A stretch of 64,000 nt of DNA. It comes from Anaerococcus pacaensis 9403502 (GTDB lineage: Bacteria; Bacillota; Clostridia; Tissierellales; Peptoniphilaceae). Shown piece after piece: positions 1 to 7,379 of this stretch. A program made the position numbers and the translations under genes. The notes below the pieces were generated by a model. That model was not told the DNA's origin and searched no databases. It worked only from the letters and a program-made list of their open reading frames with translations. How positions within the stretch are numbered: position 1 is the stretch's first letter; the number at the start of each line of letters is the position of its first letter. Location of the stretch: the NCBI GenBank assembly GCA_000308255.3, contig HG326666.1:23265-87264 (forward strand). The letters run 5' to 3'.

Positions 1-202
1 GGTTTACTGTAGGTTTTCTTCCTAATGATGAGTAGACTTTTTTTATTTCAGATAAATCCATCCTTTCGATTATATTTTTTACAAGCCTTAACTTAACATT
101 ATCGTAAACGTATATTTCTGTGTTAAAATTCATTTTTAATTGAATAGTATCATCAACTAGTGTAAAATTAGTTAATGATAATGTATTTTTAGTTGTTTTC
201 AT
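1..202 (-). CDS. Transposase N-terminus, IS1182-like (partial, runs off the left edge)
   Basis: An open frame of 67 codons starts at the ATG at 200-202 and continues past position 1 without a stop. The protein begins MKTTKNTLSLTNF and contains VRLL-like and YSSLGRKPTVNP segments. As I recall, that pattern matches the N-terminal domain (DUF772 type) of IS1182-family transposases that precede a 'SPKTLFK' stretch. The gene lies just inside a terminal inverted repeat (266-282) and a leader hairpin (218-251), as expected for the 5' end of an IS. Family assignment rests on motif memory only; the catalytic DDE part is outside the window. Confidence 0.7.
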   Translation of the reverse strand, partial: MKTTKNTLSLTNFTLVDDTIQLKMNFNTEIYVYDNVKLRLVKNIIERMDLSEIKKVYSSLGRKPTVN

Positions 203-217
203 AAATACATTGTATCA

Positions 218-251
218 GAAAAAGACGAGGACTTCAGTTTCCTCGTCTTTT
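218..251 (-). terminator. Hairpin with U-tract inside the IS leader
   Basis: AAGACGAGGA pairs with TCCTCGTCTT across a short loop and is followed by five Ts in the minus direction. It sits between the ROK gene and the transposase ATG. It can end ROK transcription and would shield the transposase from read-through, a common arrangement in IS elements. Confidence 0.75.
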
Positions 252-253
252 TT

Positions 254-1147
254 CTATATTAGGACTTTTGCAACAGCCCCTTTTCTTTGAGCTAGAGCAT
301 AGGCCCCATAGCAAGAAGCCTTATTGCCTAGACTTGTGGTTTTTATATTTACATTTTCGTATACTTTTTTAGGAATTTCCCTTTTTAGTATTTCTTTGAT
401 TGGATCTAAGAGGGCATCTTCTTGTGCAGAAATCGCCCCACCTACTAGTATAACCTCTGGCTCGAGAATTAGAATTATAGATCCGATGAGTTCTGCTATT
501 GCCTGGATGAGATAGTTCACTAATGCTGTGGCCTCTGGGTCTTTTGCTAGATATGCATCAAATATTTCTTTACCATCGCTAAAGCCCTTCTCTGGATAAA
601 GTTTATTAGCACGTCTGATAAGCCCAGATGTAGAGGCAAGGGCCCCTATATTTGAGTCTTCTCTAGGTATATAGCCGATTTCTCCAGCTGTAGCAAAATG
701 ACCTCGATATATCTTCCCCTGGTCTATAAAACATCCGCCAATGCCTGTGCCAATTGTTAAGACATACATCGATTCGTATTTTTTATTAGATCCATAGTAA
801 TATTCACCAAGGCCAGCGCATTTGACATCATTTTCAACTACTGCATCTATATCAAAGACTTTTTTAATCTCATCTGTCCAAGAAAATCCTACATAATCCT
901 TAAAGGCCCCACCAACTTCTTCTATCCTACCAGTATTTGAATCTACTATACCAGCTGTTGAAATTCCTATATTTTTGACATCATATTTCTTTATATTTTT
1001 TTCTATTTCAGAAAATATATCCTCTTTAAGATAGGATATACCAAGGCTAGCCCTAGTTGGTATTTGATAAGAAGTGCGTTCACTGCCTTCTTCAAACACA
1101 ATGACTTTGCTGGCAGTGCCTCCTATATCAAAAGTAAGACTTGCCAT
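254..1147 (-). CDS. ROK-family sugar kinase or kinase-like protein, C-terminus altered by IS end
   Basis: The 297-residue protein has the ROK ATPase fold. DIGGTASKVIVF at residues 7-18 is the phosphate-1 motif, GIGGCFIDQGKI near 135 is the central motif, and EPEVILVGGAIS near 230 is the adenosine region. The zinc signature of classical ROK glucokinases (a CxCGxxGC loop after the conserved His) is absent; here the segment reads FATAGEIGY. The protein is a close paralogue of the ROK at 46484-47380. Substrate cannot be read from sequence; N-acetylmannosamine or mannose is possible given the glycan locus elsewhere in the window. The last eight residues (GAVAKVLI) are encoded by the IS terminal repeat, so the native tail is lost, probably without harming the fold. 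The upstream S41 gene ends only two bases before this start. Confidence 0.8.
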   Translation of the reverse strand: MASLTFDIGGTASKVIVFEEGSERTSYQIPTRASLGISYLKEDIFSEIEKNIKKYDVKNIGISTAGIVDSNTGRIEEVGGAFKDYVGFSWTDEIKKVFDIDAVVENDVKCAGLGEYYYGSNKKYESMYVLTIGTGIGGCFIDQGKIYRGHFATAGEIGYIPREDSNIGALASTSGLIRRANKLYPEKGFSDGKEIFDAYLAKDPEATALVNYLIQAIAELIGSIILILEPEVILVGGAISAQEDALLDPIKEILKREIPKKVYENVNIKTTSLGNKASCYGAYALAQRKGAVAKVLI

Positions 1148-1148
1148 A

Positions 1149-2552
1149 TTAATAATTCCCTGCTTCTATCTCTTCTATAGTTTCTAGAGAATTCCTGTAG
1201 CTGGATGATTGGATATCCGGCAAAGTGCGTTTTTCCTCGTTGATTGATCCATCTGGTGCATAGCCCAGGGTGTTGGTATAGGTAAATACCAGGCCTGAAT
1301 GTGGCATCACATCGTTTATGATTCCTAGGGTAATCCCATCTCCGCCTGTCTGTTCTCCGATAAGAGTTGCAGATCCAGAATGCTTCATAAAACTTGCCAT
1401 GCCTTCAGCCGCTGAAAATACAGCCCCATCTACCAAGAGATAAATATCTCCACTGTAGCCGTAGTCTTTGTCCGACTCATCAGGGCTAATCACTACATTA
1501 TCCTTGATATAATAATCAAATTTCTTTAGGTCGTTTGGGTGGTCTAGTTTGATACCAGATACATCTACATTGCTTAGGTTTTCCACATTTAACGTATCAT
1601 CAGCCAGTATTAGCTTCGCTCTTTCAGAGTCTTTAAAAAAGAGATGATTGGTCACCATTTTTTGGCTGGTGAGGAGCTTTGGCAATAGGAAATTTCTCCA
1701 ATATTCCATATTACCCCCGTAGTTTTCTCTGATATCTATAATCAGCGCCTTGTAGAGGTGTTTATTTTGCAAGAAGGTATTTAAGGTATCCAGGTCTTTT
1801 TCAAAATAACTTGGGTCAGCCATGCTATTTATCTTTAGTATGGCAATCCCTTCCTTGCTGGTATCGAGAGTAAGATTACTCGATGTAGATTGGCCGAGCA
1901 TTGCAATAGCTAGCCTATCCTCAATAGTAAAATTACGAGCAGATTGCATACCAGTGAGATTATACCTATTTCTGACCACTTGCTTATTTAGATTAAGAAA
2001 TTCAAAGTAAATCGATGGTGAATTCCAATTTTTAGAATAATAGTCAACTACCCTTTCGACATAGGCCCTGTCTGCAATTCTAGCATGGTGGTTATTTAGC
2101 TCACCCATGATGCCAGTCATGGTGTCGATAAATTCATCATCGTTGGCACATTCGCTAATTCTCTTTAAATATTTATTATAATTGCCTATGAAATCTATAT
2201 TGTGCTGGCGTTTTAGGACATCAAAAAACGGATAATTTTCCTCTAGTTCTTTGAAAACATAATTAAAATCGTCAATCATTTCTTGATTGGTAAGCGCCTT
2301 TGGAGTTTCTGCTGGTGGTAATTGCAATTTTGGGGCCTTATCTAGGTCTTTGTACCAGGCTAAATATGCATCCACATCGAATCTATCAATATTGTCTGGG
2401 TAAAATACACTAGAATTTGGATCAAAATTGCCCTCGCTTACTATTTTCTTGGTCCTTCTGGCTTCTAGCTCATCGTATCTGCGTTTGACACAGCTAGTAT
2501 TTATGAGCATAAAAACAAGGATTAGACAAAAAATTCTAAATCGCTTTTTCAT
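1149..2552 (-). CDS. S41-family peptidase, lipoprotein
   Basis: The 467-residue protein starts at ATG 2552 (MKKRFRIF), which follows AGGAGG at good spacing; an extra TTG codon precedes it. Residues 1-20 form a lipoprotein-like signal ending ...INTSC, a slightly atypical lipobox. The C-terminal half carries the tail-specific protease fold: LIIDIRENYGGN near 275 and VDGAVFSAAEGMASF near 375, whose serine is the expected nucleophile, followed by GEQTGGDG. No PDZ domain is obvious. It probably acts on the outer face of the membrane. It overlaps the upstream small membrane gene and lies ahead of the ROK gene in the same direction. Confidence 0.82.
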   Translation of the reverse strand: MKKRFRIFCLILVFMLINTSCVKRRYDELEARRTKKIVSEGNFDPNSSVFYPDNIDRFDVDAYLAWYKDLDKAPKLQLPPAETPKALTNQEMIDDFNYVFKELEENYPFFDVLKRQHNIDFIGNYNKYLKRISECANDDEFIDTMTGIMGELNNHHARIADRAYVERVVDYYSKNWNSPSIYFEFLNLNKQVVRNRYNLTGMQSARNFTIEDRLAIAMLGQSTSSNLTLDTSKEGIAILKINSMADPSYFEKDLDTLNTFLQNKHLYKALIIDIRENYGGNMEYWRNFLLPKLLTSQKMVTNHLFFKDSERAKLILADDTLNVENLSNVDVSGIKLDHPNDLKKFDYYIKDNVVISPDESDKDYGYSGDIYLLVDGAVFSAAEGMASFMKHSGSATLIGEQTGGDGITLGIINDVMPHSGLVFTYTNTLGYAPDGSINEEKRTLPDIQSSSYRNSLETIEEIEAGNY

Positions 2553-2895
2553 CAAATCCTCCTCTCATTACCTGGTCTCTCTTAAACAAATCGTAGATGA
2601 CAGGTATATTACCTATTGGGTTGACCAGTGAGAATATCACTATAGCTAGCGCCAAAAATGTTAGCTTATTTTTCTCAATTCTAGCTATCCCAGCTAGGCT
2701 AGTCACCCTTGTCCTATGGTTATATATGGCATAAATTATGGCAAGAGTTCCAAAAACAATCTCAAATATTTCCCTATAATATATGCCAAAGCCAAGAACA
2801 GCAAGGCCTGATAGGGCCCAAAGTATAGAGCTAGCCTTCTTTTTGCTATTATATTTTTTTAATAAATTCGAGTTATCTCTTTTTTTTGCTCTCAT
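2536..2895 (-). CDS. Small membrane protein of unknown function
   Basis: This 119-residue protein has a highly basic N-terminus (residues 1-20), two close hydrophobic segments (about 24-60), and a third near 76-98, then a charged tail. I do not recognise a family with certainty; it resembles small DUF proteins found beside tsaD in anaerobic Firmicutes. It starts 3 bases after the tsaD stop and overlaps the S41 lipoprotein start by about 17 bases, suggesting co-translation with the lipoprotein. Confidence 0.6.
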   Translation of the reverse strand: MRAKKRDNSNLLKKYNSKKKASSILWALSGLAVLGFGIYYREIFEIVFGTLAIIYAIYNHRTRVTSLAGIARIEKNKLTFLALAIVIFSLVNPIGNIPVIYDLFKRDQVMRGGFDEKAI

Positions 2896-2898
2896 ATA

Positions 2899-3909
2899 TC
2901 AAAGTTCCAGGTTTGGGTAAACCTTCATAAAAGTATCTGACCTATCGCCATCCTTGTAATTTAAGTATCCTGTGATTGCAATCATAGCAGCATTGTCTGT
3001 GCAAAGCTCGATTGGTGGATAGTAAAATTTCACATCTCTTTTTGCACATTCTGCTGCAAGTCTTTCTTGTAGCCTAGTATTGGCCGCAACTCCACCAGAT
3101 AGGGTGAAAGTATCAAGGGTAAGTTCATCAACCAGCCTCATAGATTTTTCTACCAGGACATCCACCACAGCTTCTTGGAAGCTTGCAGCTATATCAGCCT
3201 TATCAAAGTCTTCGTTTTTCTGGCTAGCATTATGGATGTGGTTGATGACAGCTGTCTTAAGTCCTGAGAATGAAAAATCATATGAATCCTTTTCTAGCAT
3301 AACCCTTGGAAAATCAGCAGCCTCTTTGTCGCCTTCTTTTGCTAACTTATCAATCTTTGGACCACCAGGATAACCTAAATCCATAGTGCGGGCGATTTTA
3401 TCAAAACTTTCACCAGCAGCATCGTCTCGAGTTTTTCCGATGATTTCATAATCAGTATACCCCTTCACATGGACCAAATAAGTATGGCCGCCGCTTACTA
3501 CAAGGGATACAAAAGGTGGCTCAAGTTCTTTGTGGGCCAGATAATTGGCACATATATGGCCTTCGATGTGGTTGACCCCAAGCATTGGTGTGCCCGTAGC
3601 AAGATTTAGCCCCTTGGCTGCAGATATGCCTACTAGTAGCGAACCCATCAGGCCTGGGCCCTTAGTCACAGCTATAAGATCAATATCAGAAAAGCTAAGA
3701 TTTGTATCAGATAGTGCCTTATCTATCAAGGGGTTTATGGCCTCTAGATGCTTTCTACTAGCTATTTCTGGTACCACACCGCCAAAGATGGTGTGGATAT
3801 CTATTTGTGATGATATTAAATTTACTAATAATTCTCTTTCATTTTTGAGTATAGACACGCAGCTGTCGTCACAGCTAGTTTCTATCCCCATTGTATAAAA
3901 ATCGGTCAT
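2899..3909 (-). CDS. tsaD: tRNA N6-adenosine threonylcarbamoyltransferase TsaD
   Basis: The 336-residue product matches TsaD in length and motifs. MGIETSCDD near residue 7 is the start of the ASKHA fold, HIEGH near 110 is the iron-binding signature, SGGHTYLV near 138 and LSGGVAANT near 271 are nucleotide-binding loops. It transfers threonylcarbamoyl to A37 of ANN-decoding tRNAs together with TsaB and TsaE. The gene overlaps rimI by 35 bases and forms the operon tsaE-tsaB-rimI-tsaD, a standard arrangement. Confidence 0.97.
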   Translation of the reverse strand: MTDFYTMGIETSCDDSCVSILKNERELLVNLISSQIDIHTIFGGVVPEIASRKHLEAINPLIDKALSDTNLSFSDIDLIAVTKGPGLMGSLLVGISAAKGLNLATGTPMLGVNHIEGHICANYLAHKELEPPFVSLVVSGGHTYLVHVKGYTDYEIIGKTRDDAAGESFDKIARTMDLGYPGGPKIDKLAKEGDKEAADFPRVMLEKDSYDFSFSGLKTAVINHIHNASQKNEDFDKADIAASFQEAVVDVLVEKSMRLVDELTLDTFTLSGGVAANTRLQERLAAECAKRDVKFYYPPIELCTDNAAMIAITGYLNYKDGDRSDTFMKVYPNLEL

Positions 3910-4342
3910 TTAATTTCCTTACCATATTGTATGCATCTTCACCAAGCTTTTGATAGTAGTTTTTGCGGACACCCATGACTTCAAAGCCAAATTTTTCATA
4001 AAGACTAATGGCCGCCGTATTTTTGGTAGATACTTCTAGCCATATTTCAGCCACGGCGTATTTTTCACTCTCTTTAATTAAATGTTCTAAGAGTTTGATA
4101 CCAATGCCTCTTTGCCTGTAGTCCTTATCAACAGCGATCGTGAATATCTCCACCTCATCCATAACATGGCTTGCTATATAAAATCCGACTATTTTGCCAT
4201 CTAGCTCGTATACATAGTGGTTTAGAAAGCTATTTTGCTCCAGGTCCTTGATAAGATTTTTCTTTGACCAGGGTTCAAAAAAGGCTTGGTTCTCTATTTC
4301 ATAAACTACATCAGCATCTCTAGTTAGCATTCTTCTTATCAT
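3875..4342 (-). CDS. rimI: Ribosomal protein S18-alanine N-acetyltransferase RimI (GNAT)
   Basis: A 155-residue GNAT protein. It has the acetyl-CoA loop RQRGIGIKLLEHL near residue 80 and the ISLYEKFGFEVMGVRKNYY ending typical of RimI. Its position between tsaB and tsaD with overlaps on both sides is the usual RimI context in Firmicutes. RimI is known to acetylate the N-terminal alanine of ribosomal protein S18; other targets are possible. Confidence 0.92.
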   Translation of the reverse strand: MIRRMLTRDADVVYEIENQAFFEPWSKKNLIKDLEQNSFLNHYVYELDGKIVGFYIASHVMDEVEIFTIAVDKDYRQRGIGIKLLEHLIKESEKYAVAEIWLEVSTKNTAAISLYEKFGFEVMGVRKNYYQKLGEDAYNMVRKLNDRFLYNGDRN

Positions 4343-5000
4343 TGTCTAGTAGTTCTCTTTCTGCTTGAGACTTTCTCAAGTAGTTTGGGGTAATTTCGTA
4401 TAGATTGTAATCATTGTCTATATTTTCAAGGCCAATTTTAACCAGAGACCTGCCTATGCAAGAATTGAAATTTAGAGGCAGGGTCTTCGCATGGGTAAAC
4501 TTATCCTTATATTTACCAGCCACTTCACCTATTAGCTCTACTCTAGTGTGGAGGTTATTTACAATTTCCGAAAAATCCTCGATAGTATAGAGGTCTTCTG
4601 CTACCACTTCATTAAAGTCTTCATCATAAACCGCCCCATATATACGATTGCCCCTGGCATCTAGCATTGGCACTTTGAAGTTGTCACTATATGAGTTATT
4701 AGCTAATGCCAATAGGGTTGATACTGGGATTAGCTTTTTATTATCCACTTGGGCTAGGGTCTTAGCTATAGTCATACCAATCCTAAGACCAGTAAAAGAG
4801 CCAGGTCCTTTTCCGATAACAAAAGCATCTATATCTGATATTTCCATCCCCAAAAGATCTAGCAAAGTTTCAATCATAGGGACCAGTGACTCGCTGTGAG
4901 TCTTTTGTTGGTTGACATTAAAATCGCCAATTATTTCATTATCAACGGCTATAGTGACGGTTGATATCATAGTTGAGGTATCAATGGCTAAAATATTCAT
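4320..5000 (-). CDS. tsaB: tRNA threonylcarbamoyladenosine biosynthesis protein TsaB
   Basis: A 226-residue ASKHA-fold protein starting MNILAIDTST. It has the TsaB signature GKGPGSFTGLRIGM near residue 63 and HSESLVPMI near 36. It is shorter than TsaD and lacks the HxEGH metal motif, which distinguishes the two. It is the platform subunit of the TsaB-TsaD-TsaE complex. It overlaps tsaE upstream and rimI downstream by about 20 bases each, consistent with translational coupling. Confidence 0.95.
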   Translation of the reverse strand: MNILAIDTSTMISTVTIAVDNEIIGDFNVNQQKTHSESLVPMIETLLDLLGMEISDIDAFVIGKGPGSFTGLRIGMTIAKTLAQVDNKKLIPVSTLLALANNSYSDNFKVPMLDARGNRIYGAVYDEDFNEVVAEDLYTIEDFSEIVNNLHTRVELIGEVAGKYKDKFTHAKTLPLNFNSCIGRSLVKIGLENIDNDYNLYEITPNYLRKSQAERELLDNDKKNAN

Positions 5001-5427
5001 TTAACTCTCTCCCCCTAGTTGAATCATCATGGATTACTATTTCTCTATTATCTTCATCAAGTTTAATTATTTCAATATTTATCATATCATCTGGCAAATA
5101 GCCATTAGCATTTTCCGCCCACTCTATAATAGTGATAGCATCATCTGGATAAAAATAAGTTTCAAAATCAATATCTAGTATCTCATCCGGATCATCTAGT
5201 CTATATAGGTCTAGGTGATAGATTTTCTTATCACCTACATAAATATTAACCAGGGCAAAGGTAGGCGATGAGCTGTCATTTATGGAAAAATATTCTGATA
5301 TGTAGGCAGTTGTTGTAGTCTTACCCGCTCCCATTTCTCCCATGAGATTTATCACATCAGTTTCTTTAAGCTCGCTTGCTAGCTCATATGAAAATTTCTT
5401 TAATTGGTCTAAGTTTTCTATAATCAT
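4981..5427 (-). CDS. tsaE: tRNA threonylcarbamoyladenosine biosynthesis ATPase TsaE
   Basis: A 148-residue P-loop protein. Walker A is GEMGAGKTTTT near residue 30; YHLDLYRLDD near 71 and IIEWAENA near 99 are TsaE hallmarks. It drives the t6A cycle with TsaB and TsaD. First gene of the tsa operon; a TATAAT box lies about 20 bases upstream at 5447-5452. Confidence 0.95.
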   Translation of the reverse strand: MIIENLDQLKKFSYELASELKETDVINLMGEMGAGKTTTTAYISEYFSINDSSSPTFALVNIYVGDKKIYHLDLYRLDDPDEILDIDFETYFYPDDAITIIEWAENANGYLPDDMINIEIIKLDEDNREIVIHDDSTRGRELNEYFSH

Positions 5428-5446
5428 AGTATTCCTTTATCCTATA

Positions 5447-5452
5447 ATTATA
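5447..5452 (-). promoter_or_regulatory. Candidate -10 box for the tsa operon
   Basis: A perfect TATAAT on the minus strand lies about 20 bases ahead of the tsaE ATG. No good -35 match is visible at 16-18 bases, so this is only a likely promoter. Confidence 0.4.
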
Positions 5453-5516
5453 CACTATAAATGGGATTTTATAAAGGATATTGTATTGATTATATCAAAC
5501 ATTTTTAAAACAAATA

Positions 5517-5535
5517 CCCCAGGCTAGGCCCGGGG
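5517..5535 (-). terminator. Terminator after the ECF S-component gene
   Basis: On the minus strand CCCCGGGC pairs with GCCTGGGG around a CTA loop, followed by TATTTGTTTT. It ends the riboflavin transporter transcript ahead of the tsa promoter. Confidence 0.75.
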
Positions 5536-5541
5536 TTGAGA

Positions 5542-6147
5542 TTAGAATTTGAGTATCGGTGATATACGCTTATAGATTAGGTGAGTTGCAACCGATGCAA
5601 CCGTTCCCTTTACAATATTAAATGGTGCTACGGATAATAGCATGAGTGTAGTATATGAATTTACTAGATTATTGCCTGGTACCATTCCAGCAAAGGCCTC
5701 AAGGTCAATGCCCATTACCTTCGCATAGGTAGGAAATACGACAAAAGTATTTGATAGAGTAGCTACTACTGTCATTGCAAGAACTCCAAGAACTAAAGCT
5801 ACAATTGAGTCTTTCTTGGTTTTATTGTGTCTATAATACATAGATGATACAAGCACAAATGTCGATCCTACGATGAAGTTTGATAGCTCACCTACGCCAC
5901 CTGTAGTAGTCTTTGTAAGATTAAATAAGTTCTTTATAAGTTGGATAAGGACACCATACCAAGGTCCCATAGCAAAACCGCCAATGAGTGCTGGCACATC
6001 AGCCACATCAACCTTCATAAAAGGTGGGGCAATAGGTATTGGTAGTTGGATAAACATCAGTACATAAGAAATAGCAGATAAAACTGCAACTTTAACAAGG
6101 GCGTCTAAACTAAATGATTTGCTAGTATTAGCTTTACTTTGATCCAT
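5542..6147 (-). CDS. ribU: ECF transporter S component, riboflavin type (RibU-like)
   Basis: A 201-residue, very hydrophobic protein with about six membrane segments. It has the S-component features FMKVDVADVPALIGGFAMGPWYG (residues about 43-65) and a GG..G pattern before the third helix. An FMN riboswitch controls the gene, so the substrate is very probably riboflavin. It would pair with a shared EcfA/A'/T energising module encoded elsewhere. The start ATG follows AGGAGG at five bases. Folate- or queuosine-type S components are alternatives on protein sequence alone. Confidence 0.9.
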   Translation of the reverse strand: MDQSKANTSKSFSLDALVKVAVLSAISYVLMFIQLPIPIAPPFMKVDVADVPALIGGFAMGPWYGVLIQLIKNLFNLTKTTTGGVGELSNFIVGSTFVLVSSMYYRHNKTKKDSIVALVLGVLAMTVVATLSNTFVVFPTYAKVMGIDLEAFAGMVPGNNLVNSYTTLMLLSVAPFNIVKGTVASVATHLIYKRISPILKF

Positions 6148-6171
6148 AATAACCTCCTATGATTTGGGCAA

Positions 6172-6197
6172 TAAAAAATGCCCGAATATCAGGGCAT
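6172..6197 (-). terminator. Expression-platform terminator of the FMN riboswitch
   Basis: ATGCCC pairs with GGGCAT and is followed by six Ts on the minus strand. It lies between the aptamer and the ribU ribosome binding site, so it fits transcription attenuation: FMN binding would favour termination. Confidence 0.82.
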
Positions 6198-6221
6198 GAA
6201 AAATCATATATATAAAATATA

Positions 6222-6329
6222 ACTCTCCCATCCAGACTTTACTGTCGGTATTGGAATTGCACCAATTCAACCAAAAAAATGGCTCGCGGACTTTACCGCC
6301 GGTTAAGGAATTTCACCATTACCCTGAGT
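6222..6329 (-). promoter_or_regulatory. FMN riboswitch aptamer (RFN element)
   Basis: Read on the minus strand it contains the conserved RFN blocks GGTGAAATTCC, ACCGGCGGTAAAGTCCGCGA, ACCGACAGTAAAGTC and TGGATGGGAGAG in the right order. The closing stem P1 is short: ACTC pairs with GAGT (6326-6329 with 6222-6225). The core looks intact. Confidence 0.95.
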
Positions 6330-6480
6330 GAGCCCGTCTGGCTAGGGGAAGACCCTCCATGGAATGGTCGCAGAGCGGAGCTTGAGATACGCCCGCCCGG
6401 CGCTGAGAGGGCCCGTGCCAACAAGCACGGAAAACCGCAGATGCCAAAGGCATCGAGGACCAAAAAAAGCTCCCCTTATA
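6330..6480 (-). promoter_or_regulatory. GC-rich structured leader upstream of the FMN aptamer, unclassified
   Basis: Between the promoter and the aptamer lie about 150 bases far more GC-rich than anything nearby. Helices visible in the sequence: 6377-6383 with 6467-6473 (GGAGCTT/AAGCTCC), 6413-6418 with 6425-6430 (CCGTGC/GCACGG), 6440-6445 with 6449-6454 (GATGCC/GGCATC, loop of three), 6351-6354 with 6366-6369, and 6331-6334 with 6340-6343. The first encloses the next two, forming a branched domain. There is no RFN, TPP, cobalamin, SAM, glycine, T-box, SRP or RNase P signature that I can see. It could be a second aptamer, a stability element or an unrelated small RNA. Confidence 0.6.
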
Positions 6481-6514
6481 CTCCGAACAAACGTAATATT
6501 TAGTTTATAAATCA

Positions 6515-6542
6515 ATTATATCACAAGGAAAACATTTTTCAA
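6515..6542 (-). promoter_or_regulatory. Promoter for the leader-riboswitch-ribU transcript
   Basis: TTGAAA (6537-6542) and TATAAT (6515-6520) are separated by 16 bases on the minus strand. This places transcription start near 6508, so the transcript contains the GC-rich domain, the FMN aptamer and ribU. Confidence 0.8.
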
Positions 6543-6574
6543 GAGGATTTATCAAAAAAATCACAAATTTTCTA

Positions 6575-7234
6575 CTATTGAGGTGTGCAGCTATCTAGTA
6601 CCCACCTATAGCCCTTGCGGTTGACAGTCTCTATCGGGCTAAGATTGGCTTTATTAAACTCAGCTCTTATTTTTCTAATATGCTCGCGAACTGACCTTTC
6701 AGTAGTAGCAAGCCCTTTTTTGCTCATTTGTTCAACTATCTCATCTTTAGAAAGTGTTTGGCCCATATTAGATATGAGTACTGCGCAAATTGATATTTCA
6801 AACTTGGTTAGATCTAGGATATCATTGCCAATCCTAAATATGCCGTTATCTTCTTCCATTGTGCAAAAACCAAGATTTACTATATTCGAGTCATTTATCT
6901 CTTGTACCTTTTTAAAAATATTATTTATGAATTCTTCTCTAGTGTATGAATGAATGATAAAGTCCTTATCGTCAAGCTTCTTTTCGTATGGATTGTCGGT
7001 GGACCTATCAGTTAGGTATATTACAGGGACATTAGTAGTTTGCTTGATGTATTGGATTACTTGTAGGCACTTGTTGTGAGTCATGTCTACCAGTATTAGA
7101 TCAAACTTTTTTGGGTCCTCATCTATCAAGTCTTCAATTATATCAAACTTTTGAACTACGACCTCATTTTTGTCAAATTGAGAGTTTAGGAGCCCTGATA
7201 CACCATTTTCGTATTCTATTGATGCTATTTTCAT
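6575..7234 (-). CDS. OmpR-like winged-helix transcriptional regulator with receiver-like domain
   Basis: A 219-residue protein. Residues 1-115 resemble a response-regulator receiver: FDLILVDMTH near 46 could hold the phospho-accepting Asp, but the usual N-terminal acidic pair is missing. Residues 125-215 are an OmpR/PhoB winged helix ending TVNRKGYRWVL. No histidine kinase is adjacent, so it may be an orphan or a pseudo-receiver regulator. Targets are unknown. It is transcribed in the same direction as ribU but a promoter lies between them. Confidence 0.8.
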   Translation of the reverse strand: MKIASIEYENGVSGLLNSQFDKNEVVVQKFDIIEDLIDEDPKKFDLILVDMTHNKCLQVIQYIKQTTNVPVIYLTDRSTDNPYEKKLDDKDFIIHSYTREEFINNIFKKVQEINDSNIVNLGFCTMEEDNGIFRIGNDILDLTKFEISICAVLISNMGQTLSKDEIVEQMSKKGLATTERSVREHIRKIRAEFNKANLSPIETVNRKGYRWVLDSCTPQ

Positions 7235-7346
7235 ACAAACTCCCCCTATCTTATTTCTGTAATATTATAAACCGAATTTTGACAAAAGTAAAGTTTTATT
7301 TAGGTTTTTTTACTAAATTTTATATATATCTTAAATTTCACTGCAA

Positions 7347-7372
7347 TAAAAAAGACTTGCCAGGCAAGCCTT
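7347..7372 (-). terminator. Terminator after gpmA
   Basis: GCTTGC and GCAAG form a compact stem followed by TTTTTTATT on the minus strand, just downstream of the gpmA stop. The stem is short, about five to six pairs. Confidence 0.6.
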
Positions 7373-7379
7373 AAATTTT

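Larger units (their letters stand above)
1..284 (-). mobile_element. Right end of an IS element (IS1182-like), truncated by the window edge
   Basis: The element end is marked by AAGGGGCTGTTGCAAAA, read on the minus strand at 266-282. The same sequence bounds the small element at 61866-62063. Inside the end are a terminator-like hairpin and the transposase start. The last eight sense codons and the stop of the neighbouring ROK gene lie within the repeat, so the insertion probably replaced the natural end of that gene. The other end and any target duplication are outside the window. Confidence 0.7.

Noticed and set aside
6330-6480. TPP-like CTGAGA in the GC-rich leader
   Set aside because: The motif is on the plus strand and none of the other conserved TPP blocks is present.
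6279-6503. ORF of 74 codons on the plus strand over the riboswitch leader
   Set aside because: It lies opposite a clear RFN element and GC-rich RNA; the composition (many Arg, Pro) reflects the structured RNA, and there is no ribosome binding site.
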